Both the position numbers and the translations under genes were made by a program. Positions 46,478 to 56,411 of a stretch of 64,000 nucleotides of DNA are shown one piece after another. Numbering within the stretch: position 1 is the first letter of the stretch; each line of letters begins with the position of its first letter. The notes beneath the pieces are model-generated. The model had not been told where the DNA came from and ran no database searches. It saw nothing but the letters and a program-made list of their open reading frames with translations. This stretch comes from Sipunculus nudus (taxonomy: Eukaryota > Annelida > Sipuncula > Golfingiida > Sipunculidae). The DNA lies in NCBI GenBank assembly GCA_026874595.1, contig CM049320.1, positions 50,046,714 to 50,110,713 on the forward strand. Direction: 5' to 3'.

Positions 46478-49400
46478 CATTATTAAGGGGTGACATAAAA
46501 GCGGACCGAACTTTCTCGCTAGTGAAGCTTGCTTTTCTAGCGAAGCGGTTGGAATGCCGGACATGTACACCACGGATATGGGTTCGAATCCCGGATCGGC
46601 CCAATATTTCCCCTGAACAATTTGTCTTCGTAACAAATGGGGGCTCGTCCGGGATGTCGGTTAAACTTTGTGGCCCAGGGAATAAGCTCGACAAATTGTG
46701 ACTCCTGGGATAATTAGTCTTGTTCTGATAGTGGAAAGCTCTTAAGAGGGGGTGTGTTACAGGGTGACATAAAAGCGGACCGAACTGTCTCACTTAAAGC
46801 TTGCTTTTCTAGCCAAGCGGTTGGAACGACGGACATGTGCACCACCCATATGGGTTCGAATCCCGGATCGGCCCAATATTTCCTCTGAACAAATTGTTTT
46901 CGTACGCAATAAACTCTACCTTTACAAATTTACACTTGTTTTCTTATTCTAGCGGATTTTGGAGATTTGGCATTTGGAAAGCGTTGTATTCAGAGTAGTA
47001 CCTTGAATGACCACATTGCGTCGCTGGCGGTAAATCGTCCTTTCAACTGTCTCGTATTTCACACTAAAACATATTTTGAGCGCGCTCCCTGGTGGAAGGT
47101 TGACCTTGGAGATTTATATTATGTAGAAGAGATAAAGGTCAAGCTGGGATACGTAACTTCAGGTTATTCTATTTTTATATTGGTGCATACTATGAGAATG
47201 AAAAAAGTATAGTTTTTTTTTAAAAATATAGTAATTTTCCCACGAATATACATGTTAAATATTCAGTGAACATACCATCCGGCTGTTTTACACTGCAAAG
47301 AAAAAAATATTTGATGGACCGATTTTTGTGTTGCTTTAAAAGGATTTTCAGGTTTTAACTCATAGAGCAACCTTGAGCAAAATTCTACAGGTAATCAGTT
47401 ATTCTTGAGAGATTCCTCGTCTCATAGAGCTATTCTAACGATATTACTTGTTGGACTTTCCATAACTTAGAATGGGGGGGGATAGCCGATTACAGAAAAA
47501 AAAAGTTTATTGTAGATGATAGATATTTAGGTGAACTCAGCATACGCGTGGGGAATTCTTGGAGGGCCCGAGGAGCCGGCAGCACCCTCTGTGGCGTCAT
47601 TGATGTCTACAGGCCAGAAGCCATGATAGAAGTCAGATGTTTTTGTAAAGGCGATCAAGTGACGATTACCCTCTCGCGTCACCTCCCAGACAAAAAGGTC
47701 TTCTTGTCCCTGTGTCGTGTTCTGATCACAGGCAAGTCAGGTAAACTTGACAGTTTTTATTATGTTGACCCTTTCTTTGATCTGTCCATTAATGCACAAA
47801 ATACCAATGATAGAGAAACTATGAGTTCTGTTGCCCTTATGGACATCTTTAGTTACATGTATGTAAGATATTATTGATAACGCTCACACATCTTAACAAT
47901 ACTTCTCCATGCATTATTATTTTCTTTTGTTCCCATCTGGGCCTTTTTCTGGGGTGTTATTCTTTATCCAATACGTTTTACACTCAAATCCAATTTTTAT
48001 ACATATTACAAAAAGTTTCTAAATATATGTTTAAGCCAAAAATCCATTTATTATAAAAAAATAAGGATGATTTATTAAAACAGCGTACAATAAGTCCACG
48101 TTCTCCAGACGAATGGCTCTACATAAGCTTACATTGACAGTCGAGTGATTAAACGCTCGGCGTTCTTTGCTGCCAACCGGGTTCGATCCCCGCGCGTGGC
48201 TATGAGAGTGGCCTGTCAATGGTTAAACTGGTTCTCCGGTTTGCTGCACCCCTACAGTCTACCACACGTAACCATCTGTGCGACGCATGGGTAGTGGTTT
48301 GCACACGTTAGAAAACCCATGTAAAATAAGCAAAGTTTATATACGATAGGTGATTTCCAAATTTCTTTTAAATGATAGGTATTTACACCAACGTTATTGC
48401 AGTGTATGTTTTAGGGAGAAAAATTTAGATAGAGTATTAGTTTTTATAAATAAACACGAAGTAAATGATTTTTTTGTTCTTTCATATACGTAACACTGAA
48501 TGTCCGAGAAATGCCAACAATCTTTTTGTCGTGTTGATGATATTTATATGATCGAGGATCCACAAAGGTAGATGTAAAGCCAGCTATTCATCTGGCTAAT
48601 TCGCATAAGTAATGGGATTCCCGGTTTCTCGTTGTATATATTAATGAACTTCAGGTAATTCCTGCTAAGTTTTTGAAGCGCCTCCTTGACGGTAGCATAA
48701 GTTTTATTTTTCTACAAGGTATTAGAAAACCCGGGTCACTTGCCTAATTTTGGCAAATTGAAAAGGCCAGTGACCGGTTGTGGTTGATTACGCGTGTGCG
48801 GAAGATGAAAGGTCACTAGTCTACAATTGATCTAGTTTTTGCGAGTTTCCTGCCCGAGGCCTATTTTATACCTGTATTAATTAAAGCCTTGTCAATGTCC
48901 GTGAGATTCTAGGACTAAAATCGTAAAAAAATCGGTGCAACTTGTTTGATTGTTTGTGTGTTTGCAGTTTGTCCAGACGGATGGCATGGAAACGAGTGTA
49001 CCAGGAAATGCCAAGGTTGCCCAAAAGGATGTCACAGCATTACCGGTAGATGTCGCCAAAGGAAGAAGTGGCGCCCTGCTACTAACCGTAAGACACAAGC
49101 TTGTATGCAGGCATGCCCCATACATCGTGTCCTGTATTACACCACCGCAAGGTGGCTCAGTTTAATGTATTTCCCTTGGCTACTTGTTTGGCTGTTTTTC
49201 CTGTTACTATTAAAGGCGTATCCAAAACCATATGTAGTTTGATCTTTCAGTCAAAGATACTTTAATACCAATGATCCGATAGTTAAATTTCATGCCTGGC
49301 TATACGCCTTAGAATTTGATCTGGTATCAGTTTAAAAGCATTATCCTTACTTTCTATATTGGGTCTATATAATTTGTCATATTTGTAATTCAAAATGTAG

Positions 49401-49830
49401 TCATGTTACTTCAATGAAATATAAATATCATCAATGCAAATATGAAAAACATAGATTTTATTCAAGTTCTATTAATAAAAGGTCCAAATGGCATTTCCAT
49501 ATAACTAAATACATTTTCTGTTGCAGCAAAACTGTTGTTGTTTAACTGATATTACCCTAAAAACAAAATGTTGTTTATTAACCATAAATATGTTAAGAAT
49601 TTCCTAAGATGCAGCATTCAAGTGGTAAAAGTTTGTGATCCTCGTATATTTCTTTGATTTGAATAAATGTTTTAACAAGGTACCGCTCTAAATGCTTATT
49701 CTCCAGTGTAGACTGTACATCTGGATGTGATGAAAACAAACTCTATTATTTTCAGAAGGAAACAGTTCTACTGTGGACAACACAATCGGTAGACAGCGCT
49801 CTAAGCAGAATTGGCATCCAACCAGAATTG
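40394..49830 (+). CDS. Secreted two-domain F-type lectin (fucolectin-like) with EGF-like exon, 3' end missing
   Basis: Seven exons (40394-40451, 41221-41415, 45043-45255, 46953-47162, 47531-47740, 48968-49087, 49756-49830) all join in phase 1 and give about 360 residues. Order: leader; F-type lectin domain 1 (exons 2-3); domain 2 (exons 4-5); EGF-like exon 6; short Ser/Thr-containing segment (exon 7). Domain marks are APWWQVDLLGLYQ and APWWKVDLGDLYYVEE, with domain ends LSLCQVIISG and LSLCRVLITG (family: LtLCEVeV.G). F-type lectins bind fucose-type sugars, often in innate recognition; the HX26RXD sugar motif is not evident, so binding is unproven. Whether it ends as a secreted protein or continues to a membrane span is unknown. 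Confidence 0.85.
40452..41220 (+). other. Lectin gene intron 1
   Basis: GTATGT ... ttattttcag. From about 40530 to 41030 it is a purine-rich (GA/CA) low-complexity stretch, which gives false Ser/Leu/Cys-rich ORFs on the minus strand. Confidence 0.8.
41221..41415 (+). CDS. Lectin gene exon 2, F-type domain 1, first half
   Basis: 195 nt, phase 1 to phase 1, acceptor ttattttcag, donor GTAAGT. It encodes NVGAGKPASQSSS (family: N.A.gK.a.QSs), then LDCRNSYSATKRE, APWWQVDLLGLYQ and ITSIRLVPHNPG. The WWQVDL core is the hallmark strand of fucolectin/F5-8C-type folds. Confidence 0.88.
41416..45042 (+). other. Lectin gene intron 2
   Basis: GTAAGT ... atatattttcag. Most of it is the 45-bp minisatellite. 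No exon recognised in the remainder. Confidence 0.8.
42040..44768. repeat. 45-bp minisatellite, about 60 copies
   Basis: Typical unit parts are gaggatgaatgtatgtttgt, gagcactgtgtaaacatt and accgccc. The unit length is close to 45 bp with occasional indels. Because 45 is a multiple of three, the minus strand shows long pseudo-ORFs with 15-residue periodicity (TNIHSSSGGNVYTVL). Most units contain the forkhead-type core GTAAACA. It lies wholly inside lectin intron 2. Confidence 0.95.
45043..45255 (+). CDS. Lectin gene exon 3, F-type domain 1, second half
   Basis: 213 nt, phase 1 to phase 1, donor GTGAGT. It encodes DWPGQHIDVVTWSW, QCGILLVNDVSSEYSITC, ARFVKLQRK and FQLSLCQVIISGYFG. The C...C...RFVKLQ...LSLC.V...G pattern is the usual end of an F-type lectin domain. 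Confidence 0.85.
45645..45712. repeat. Short inverted repeat in lectin intron 3
   Basis: ccagctctcgttggtctaat and the reverse complement of aatcagactaacgagagcgg match at about 18 of 22 positions across a roughly 24-bp loop. A third half-copy (cactctcgttcgtctga) follows near 45760. Confidence 0.6.
46421..46473. repeat. (TA)n microsatellite
   Basis: Pure TA run directly left of the miniature LTR element. Confidence 0.95.
46530..46603 (+). repeat. tRNA-like sequence in the left LTR
   Basis: tagcgaagcggttgg fits the tRNA A box and ggttcgaatcc fits the B box, about 44 bp apart. The 5' and 3' ends do not pair as an acceptor stem, so this is a tRNA-derived promoter-like segment and not a tRNA gene. 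Confidence 0.65.
46803..46876 (+). repeat. tRNA-like sequence in the right LTR
   Basis: Second copy of the same segment, with A box tagccaagcggttgg and B box ggttcgaatcc intact. Confidence 0.65.
46953..47162 (+). CDS. Lectin gene exon 4, F-type domain 2, first half
   Basis: 210 nt, phase 1 to phase 1, acceptor ttcttattctag. It encodes DFGDLAFGKRCIQSSTLND, CLVFHTKTYFERAPWWKVDL and GDLYYVEEIKVKLGYVTSG. The donor is taken as G-GTTATT at 47163 because it keeps phase 1; the stronger-looking GTAACT at 47153 would shift the frame against exon 5. Confidence 0.8.
47531..47740 (+). CDS. Lectin gene exon 5, F-type domain 2, second half
   Basis: 210 nt, phase 1 to phase 1, donor GTAAAC. It encodes ELSIRVGNSWRARG, STLCGVIDVYRPEAMIEVRC, CKGDQVTITLSRHL and VFLSLCRVLITGKSG. 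LSIRVGNS and LSLCRVLITG fit F-type lectin strands. Confidence 0.85.
47741..48967 (+). other. Lectin gene intron 5
   Basis: GTAAAC ... tgtttgcag. It contains a SINE near 48130-48330; no other feature seen. Confidence 0.6.
48130..48330 (+). repeat. tRNA-derived SINE
   Basis: ccgggttcgatccccgcg is a good B box. It is followed by a conserved-looking core (ctggttctccggtttgctgc, then cacccctacagtctacc) of the kind seen in mollusc SINEs. The A-box side (gtcgagtgattaaacgctc) is tRNA-like but degenerate. Confidence 0.6.
48968..49087 (+). CDS. Lectin gene exon 6, EGF-like
   Basis: 120 nt, phase 1 to phase 1, acceptor tgtttgcag, donor GTAAGA. It encodes CPDGWHGNECTRKC, QGCPKGCHSITGRC and RQRKKWRPATN. 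The first part is the CP.G.hG..C...C..CP.GC....G.C pattern of MEGF/scavenger-type EGF repeats. The last two cysteines expected near the end are absent (Arg and Asn stand there), so the fold may be incomplete. Confidence 0.75.
49756..49830 (+). CDS. Lectin gene exon 7, linker
   Basis: 75 nt, phase 1 to phase 1, acceptor ttattttcag, donor GTAAAT. It encodes GNSSTVDNTIGRQR and then SKQNWHPTRIG. One N-glycosylation-type NSS. No domain; it could be a stalk before a membrane span not found here. Confidence 0.6.
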
Positions 49831-49966
49831 GTAAATAACCAGGAACTTGTCCATGGAGGCAGATAATTGTGATCTGTGTATATCCATAAATTCAACCATA
49901 ATAATGTTTTGCCTACTACTTATTTAGTATATATCTAAATTCAAATTTATGAGTCAATAAACCATT

Positions 49967-49997
<31 letters not shown>

Positions 49998-50194
49998 ATA
50001 TATATATATATATAACTCTGGAGAATTCTGGACAGGGTGGGTTAACAAAATCGCTCGACAACGTACCTGTCGCTGGAGCTGGAGTAGAAGGTAGTGTTAC
50101 CCTCCGATGTATAGTGCTCTATGGCCTACATATATATTATATATAGAAAGAGAGAGAGTAAAAGAGAAAAGGAGAAAGATGGAACTATAACATG

Positions 50195-50290
50195 GAGAAA
50201 AGTTGGTTCACTGCCCTTGGGAATCGAATCCATGATCCTCCGATTATCGGTCGGCTACTTTAATTGCTTAGCTACGACAGATCCCCAAAT
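50195..50290 (-). repeat. tRNA-derived SINE relic
   Basis: On the minus strand, tcgtagctaagcaattaaag (A-box-like) is followed by ggattcgattccc (B box) about 35 bp later. Confidence 0.5.
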
Positions 50291-50317
50291 TCCTCTGTGT
50301 ATATGAACAATTTTATA

Positions 50318-50465
50318 GAAACCAGCGAAGTGTCGTCAAGGTAATGACGTCAGGGTACTATAGGTGAGATCATAGGTTTGATGTTCATCGGCAGAGAACC
50401 GACTTTTTCTCTGTAATTTATTTCACACATCTATATAAAATGAACCAGCATGGCTATTCATACAT
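50318..50465. repeat. Dispersed repeat, partner of 27408-27570
   Basis: Contains accagcgaagtg in direct orientation, and gaaccagcatggctattcat as the reverse complement of the 27.5-kb copy. Confidence 0.6.
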
Positions 50466-51281
50466 CTCTCTATTTTATATATGTGCATATATATATATAT
50501 ATATGGTTCTAAATATGTATATATTTAATTACCCTTGTGTGTTTCTTTTTTTTTTATCTCTTTCTTTCATGATCACAATATTGCATGTCCATTTGATGAA
50601 CAAATATTTTCATACGTTTGCAATTACTTTTGATTTGTTTGGAATATAAACAATGGATAACATATTAAGAAAATTTAATGTAAGTAGAAAAAATATTTGG
50701 TTGTATCTTTGATATGTATTGAAGAAAACAGATAAAATAGAATTTATTCGTACCGATTCCTGTTTTAAGTATTGTATAATTTATGCAAGTTCTGTTTTTA
50801 TTTGGGGGATACGGGTTGGATGGAGGGCTGGTTCAGACCTCGCACATGCTCACTCTGTCCCTGACTACCTAGTCCTTATGTAAAGGTTTGACTCGCCATA
50901 AATTTCAATAATTAACTACATTCGAAATAACAAAAAATAAATAGACCGGGCATAATTGATCACAATTGACTAACTTGATCATAAATTATATACTTTGGTC
51001 TGAATTAGTCTGAATATTTTTGTACATGTCATGAGAACTAATTCCGTATTTCATATGCATATATATTTTGCCGACATTTTATTTTTATCTCAAATAACTA
51101 CTTAATTACTTAATACTTTATCTCAAATAACAACTTAATATATATATATATATATATAGATATATATATATACATTATTTTTATTATTATTTTAACAATT
51201 ATCCCATGTCGGTTAAATTATAACGTACGTCCGTGATTATTGGCTCTGTTTTGTTATCTTCTAATTCCAATGATTTGGAGT

Positions 51282-51617
51282 CTATAAATCACTCTCTTTG
51301 TCTGAATTACCTCCCATTGGCAAACCAAGAATTTCTTGCAATATTTTCGTTTTGGCGGCTTTTACAGATTGAGTGAATTCCTCGACATTGGCATCACCTG
51401 TAAGAAGAAGGCTTGCTTGGGGTCTGAAGTACGGGACATTGGCGTGGCCAATAATACATACAACATTGCATGCAGAGCCATGATGTATTGCTATCACACA
51501 AAATGGCAAATCTGGACGTCTAAAGACTTTCTCTAAAATACTCTTCGGTATACTGCAATATTTAACATCGATAACTATAACCTCTTGTGCATTTAACACT
51601 TTAATTACATTTTGCAT
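51282..51617 (-). CDS. Unassigned 111-aa ORF
   Basis: The frame starts MQNVIKVLNAQEVIVIDVKY and stays open to ...GLPMGGNSDKESDL and a stop. Upstream the frame is open for about 14 more codons (ISKFYALSYLKPGCTEKN) back to a TAA. Balanced composition (alternating hydrophobic strands such as EVIVIDV, FCVIAIHH and NVVCIIGHA, with amphipathic ends) looks more protein-like than neighbouring ORFs. I do not recognise a family. It may be the terminal exon of a gene on this strand or a transposon remnant. Confidence 0.4.
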   Translation of the reverse strand: MQNVIKVLNAQEVIVIDVKYCSIPKSILEKVFRRPDLPFCVIAIHHGSACNVVCIIGHANVPYFRPQASLLLTGDANVEEFTQSVKAAKTKILQEILGLPMGGNSDKESDL

Positions 51618-51659
51618 ATTCTTCTCAGTGCAGCCGGGTTTCAGATATGAAAGCGCATA

Positions 51660-54145
51660 AAATTTACTGATCTTTTAATTTCCGGTGCAAAAATAATCTC
51701 ATTGTTGAAACTTGGCATTATAAGAGCGTCGTTAACAAGTAAAATACTGATCGGTCTGCTACGCTGCCCTGGAAGCGGAAATAACTTTAGCGTAACTCCG
51801 TACAGCTTGTGTTATCCGCTCTAGTTGGAAGTGGTTATATATCAAATTTGGAAAAGACAAAATATTTCTACCAAAATCTCACCAATGCAGTACATAAAGA
51901 ATTCAGGAATTAATATAAAAACAAAACTGTCCCAGTCACGTGGGTTGAACAAGTATCTTTTTGCCGAAGGCACGTTATCCTGATATCTGACTATTTTAAA
52001 ATGTAAGTGGCCCGCCTAAGTTGTCGAATAAACAAAGATGGCAAGTTTCTTTTTGAAGCATGGTTCACTCACAGCTTTTTTTTCTTTTTCATATATTCAT
52101 TTTTTAACTGCTGGCGGATGTTACCGATGACCTCATGCTATCCGTGGCATAGTCGATAGGACGCACCGCTGAAATTTCGAGTTTGATGGCCTTCTATTAT
52201 CAAATTGTCGTCTTCGTTCATGACATATCTGGTTTTCAGGAAAAATGCCCTGGTTGAGTTGAACATGTCGTTATACATGGAATTTACCTTGTTTGAGTAA
52301 AATATGTTTAATTAATGATACCTACCTGATCTGAGTAAAACCTATTTATAAATTAAATGAACCATTCGCTGGTAGACAAAATAACAGAATAAGCAGCTTT
52401 GTATTATATCTAGTTCTCTGTAACAGATAAACAATTCGAAAAAAAAGGAGAAAGGTAATTTGAAACATGGAAAACAAATCATCCGAATTGGGAATCCGTC
52501 ATTTTTTTTTAATCCAGCCCAGTATTTAGCGAATTTAAATCCAACAACGACAGTCGGATGATCCTAAAGATCAATCAGGATCCCACCGACAAACGCGCAG
52601 TATGTGTTCGTAAGCGTCTTGTCAAAGCGTTGTGTTAATACTCTTGTTCCTAAATTTATCTAACCCATGTTTCATGTACACACAAACACCTTTTCAGAAT
52701 TTACCCTCCTATCCCAGATCAAAAGGTATTTACATCGTCATCTCATAGTAATTGATGCTTTAACAAAACCCCTGCTGTGCCCGAATATGGCTTTATGCCA
52801 TAATGTCAGATTAGGTTAAGTCACCCCAAATTTGGATGAAGCAGTGAACAGTGCAGTGGGGCGAAAACTTCAGCCAAAATGTTTGAGGGTGTATACAGTA
52901 TTTACACCAGGTGGGTGAAAGGGGAAATTTGATAAATAAAACGATGGCGATGAACGTCTTCTTTGTCGATGCAAGAGGTGAACGAAAGTTACTTGGGTGT
53001 TTCTGTGAAATGCTTTACAACTTACGAACATGATTAGTTTTAGAAGTTCTCTTCTTTTCCATAAAAAAAATATATATGCTGGTGTTGAGTTTGAGTTCGA
53101 TGTATAACATGATGCCAAGCACTCAATATTACAAACATTCTTTGGGGGATACGTGCCAACATGCACACCTGTACTATAATATATTTACATATAGCGAGAG
53201 AGAGTTTTTGGGAAAAGGTTCCTGTAACTGCGGCGTGATACGATGGCGGAATGTTGTAATGGGCTGAATTAACTAATATCGAACAAGTTAAGAGAAAATT
53301 ATCAGCAGATATTAAGGCCACATATATTAAGTGTTCTTCATCTAAGCGGTTCATCACACGGTAATGATATCGTGTAACTCTGAAGTAATTCAAACATTTA
53401 CTGCTGATCAATGACACTGCAGGAAGATGGCATGACCATTAATGGCCCATTGAGTTATTGCCCTGTTTTGTGTTATATGAATAAATGATCCAACATCTCC
53501 ATATTATGTGAACTTACTGATCATTTTGGCTGTATTGTAAACATATAATAATGTAACTCGATAGTAGTCAGGATGTACATCAATGTAATTTTGTGTAAAA
53601 ATTAACCCAAAAGATGTTATCAATGGGAGCTATTAAACACTGGCGCTTCTTAATCCGAGTGATCCTCTATTCGGGGTAAGAGACGACAAAATAATGTTTT
53701 TTTTATTTAAAGATTATTTAATTTACTTAACAAATTAAAATTATAAAATGTATCTCAAACTAGGAAATAACTCTTGAAAACTGTATCTTTTTACAGCATA
53801 AATATATTATAGGGAGTCAGATCACCACCAAATGTATATGACTCTTCCGTTAATGTTATCCTCATCCTAATCAAAATTTCATCAAAAGCCGCTCATTAAA
53901 GTATACGGCATTTTACACAGCTGAAGAATTAGCCCCCCCCCCCCCCTTTCTATCTCTCTAACAAACTGCACCAACGTCATAACGAGGCCACTCACCTTGC
54001 TCAAACAAGACACAGATTAGACAAAAATTACTTATTACTAAGGTTGACCAAGGCAGTTAAAATGGCATGTTATTCTGTGTCAAAACAACACATATAGAAA
54101 AGTTTGACAACCCCTGGTGGTCACTACATCATAGTTTTAAACTCC
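51660..54145. other. Non-genic stretch
   Basis: No supported exon. A tRNA-like relic (tggcatagtcgataggacgc) is near 52147 and a poly-C run at 53933-53946. ORFs at 52870-53417 overlap in two frames without motif. Confidence 0.45.
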
Positions 54146-54228
54146 TACATATGGTCCTACATAAGGTTATATTCCATAACGTGTTTTGTCCCTGTCAAAG
54201 TAAGGAACCTTGATGTATGCCTTAAGTA

Positions 54229-55826
54229 CTGTCTAACCTCCTTCATTCGCTAACCTTTTCTGGCGGTGAGCGAGGGTAGCGGTTGATCGAGGGGGTCCAA
54301 ATGGTATGGGCAGGGCATTTATTAGACTCGTCTTTAACTAGTCATATTAAAAACAACATTTTAAAACTGTGTACAAATGTTATTAATTTATTCACATAGA
54401 AAGAACAATTTACAAATAACTACAAAAAAATACAAATTCTTTACAAAGATTCATATGTAAAACAAATAAGGTAAAAATATTAAATTCTCCATGGTTCTCC
54501 TTGTGCCGTTTCTCTTTCATCCGAATCCCCAAAGAATTCCGTGATGGAGCATTGTTTACCGGCTTGTGACTGATGAGCTGATATTCTTTGGTCCATCCTG
54601 TAAAATGCGTCAATATCGGACTGTTCGCTGTAGTTCGAGCTCTCGAAATATCACAAGACGGTCTTATGGACTGGCGGACTTCGATTGATGTCGGCGGAGG
54701 TTGGGGAACTATATTCTCAGGATCACAGGTTGGACTGCCTGTCACTGTTTCCACGATATCTTGATCGCTCAAAGGCTGTGCCGTTCCGATGTTCTGATCA
54801 GCATTGACGAATTCCTGAGGAGACATACGTGCACTGTAGTCAATCCCCAGGCCATTCGTAACACATTGTAGAAGCGGAAGGTTACTGTTTGCGTCTGGAC
54901 CGTCCTGCCGATCTGTTTCCTTTGGCTGATCACCCCTTTGTATTACGCCTGTGGATTTCCAAATACTGCCGATGGTGGCGCTGCTGATGGAATCCAAGGC
55001 ATGCTTCGCGCTTCGCCCAGCGAACTGCATCACTGAGGACAATCCCTGTAGATTCGCTATCGTCTATGCATGATATGAGGTGACAATGTTGCAATATCTT
55101 GTTGACTCTTCCTCGGATGTAACTCGGCAAGTTTGACGATCTCACTCTTGGTGACGGGCTCTTGAACGGTGCGCTTGCGTTTTCTTGAAGCCATTGTAAC
55201 ATGACTACCCTGCTACGTTATTACCTGCTTATATACCTTACTGAAAATGTTTATACGGGCAGGATTAGAACAAAATCAAAGAAACCTTTAATTGATGTAA
55301 AACTTAAAAAATTCCCCGTTATTGTTGCAAACTGTACACAAACATTGAATAAAAAGTCTTTGAATTCCCCTGTAACCATTAATTGCTTTAAACTACTCAT
55401 GTGGTTTATCTCATTAAATGACACTTACTCTAGGTGTGAAATCAACACCGGTCAGTCGGCTGATAACTGCTGTCCCCAAACAACTCAAGGGTGTTGAGTC
55501 ATTAACTAATTAGTTAATCCATAAGTACTTGATCCATAAGCAGTGAGGCGTGGTATGTGTAAACGACACGGCCAGGTCAGCTGAGCCCGAGCGATAATAC
55601 ACCGGCTTCATGATATATTCCGGACTTGCCTTAAATTGGAATCAGAAAGATGGCGAATGATCAAGGGAATGTGGCACATTGGGGTGAAAAACATCAGGCG
55701 GATGGCGGATAGCGAGCCTGGCAAATGAACGAGGTAAATAAGTAGTAAGGAAATAGGGACTTTGTTATTTGTAGGCGTAGGCGAGGTTGGCGTATAAACA
55801 AGAGGCGAATGAAAGAGGTTAGAGTG
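54229..55826 (-). mobile_element. Tigger/pogo transposon, internal deletion derivative
   Basis: The inverted ends ctgtctaacctccttcattc and, read inward on the right, cactctaacctctttcattc match at about 18 of 20 positions, flanked by TA on both sides (54227-54228, 55827-55828). The length is 1598 bp. The duplicate segment at about 61009 shows the empty TA site. The interior holds remnants of the transposase start and end only; no DDE catalytic region is visible. Confidence 0.88.
54410..55194 (-). pseudogene. Tigger-type transposase remnant
   Basis: Read leftwards from ATG at 55194: MASRKRKRTVQEPVTKSEIV, then ELHPRKSQQDIA (CENPB-type N-terminal helix-turn-helix), stop at 55057. Another frame continues with SSATIGSIWKSTGVIQR (family: STV.SIWK....I). 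It then passes straight to a C-terminal part with FVNADQNI, LSDQDIVETV and PPPTSIEVRQSIR (family: lsD.dIv..V....PPt..Ea...i..l). Several frameshifts and loss of the central DDE domain make it non-functional. Family assignment rests on remembered consensus patterns. Confidence 0.7.
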
Positions 55827-56411
55827 TATGTTTATTCTTTTCAATAGATTTTTTTATTAATTAAAAACTGTTTACCACCACATCAAAATAACAAATCGAC
55901 CGTATATATCAATCAAACAATACCTTCTTAACAGACGCCGTGTATTCAGAAAACGTTAAACCGAACCATATATGTGGATCCAGTTTTCCTGACGCATTTT
56001 CAAACACATAATATTTCGTAGACCCGTTTTATCATTACAACCATCGTCAACGCTATGTTTGTGAGAGAAGCACTCTTTTGAATTGATTTTCGACGATTTG
56101 GTTTGTCAACACTTCAAACACTTTCATTTCTGCATCACGGCCATGCATACTGTCTTATGATTTAATAATCTGATGTCACAACACTCACGCAAGACTCTTT
56201 ATCCTATTTCTCTAAACATTCCATGTCACTGAACAACCATAACACGGACATGTATACACAGATATAAATATCATATTGCGAGATTCTCTTCATGGGTACA
56301 TTAAGGAACAAGCAAATGTCATTATAAGTATTTGTAAAGAATAACTGAAAGTTTTAACTGAATCCCCGTACTGACAATGTAGGATGGGGTTGTGAAGTTG
56401 ATGTGTAGGGT

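Larger units (their letters stand above)
46481..46908 (+). mobile_element. Miniature LTR retrotransposon (TRIM) with tRNA-Pro-type PBS
   Basis: Two direct repeats of about 155 bp (46481-46635 and about 46755-46908) flank only about 120 bp. Two bases after the left repeat is TGGGGGCTCGTCCGGGAT (46638-46655), an exact 18-base complement of the tRNA-Pro 3' end, as used by several retroelements. Just before the right repeat is a purine tract, aagaggggg (46744-46752). The right repeat starts tgttacag and ends gca; the left start is altered. No coding sequence. No clear target duplication was found. It sits in lectin intron 3, ending 45 bp before exon 4. Confidence 0.8.
49831..51281. other. Region after lectin exon 7
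   Basis: No further lectin exon could be fixed. It contains (TA)n tracts at 49965-50013 and 51141-51175, and repeat fragments. An open stretch at 50029-50091 before a GTAGTG site has the wrong entry phase. Confidence 0.4.

Noticed and set aside
46530-46603. True tRNA gene
   Set aside because: A and B boxes fit, but acceptor-stem ends do not pair and the same segment is repeated in the other LTR.
46365-46793. 142-aa minus-strand ORF
   Set aside because: It runs through both LTRs of the miniature element and a (TA)n tract; the open frame is fortuitous.
50029-50091. Possible lectin exon 8 (LTKSLDNVPVAGAGVE before a GTAGTG site)
   Set aside because: The open frame starts in phase 0, but exon 7 ends in phase 1; the stretch lies just beyond a (TA)n tract.
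52870-53417. Overlapping minus-strand ORFs of 98 and 125 aa
   Set aside because: Two different frames overlap, no motif is visible and no splice signals support either.
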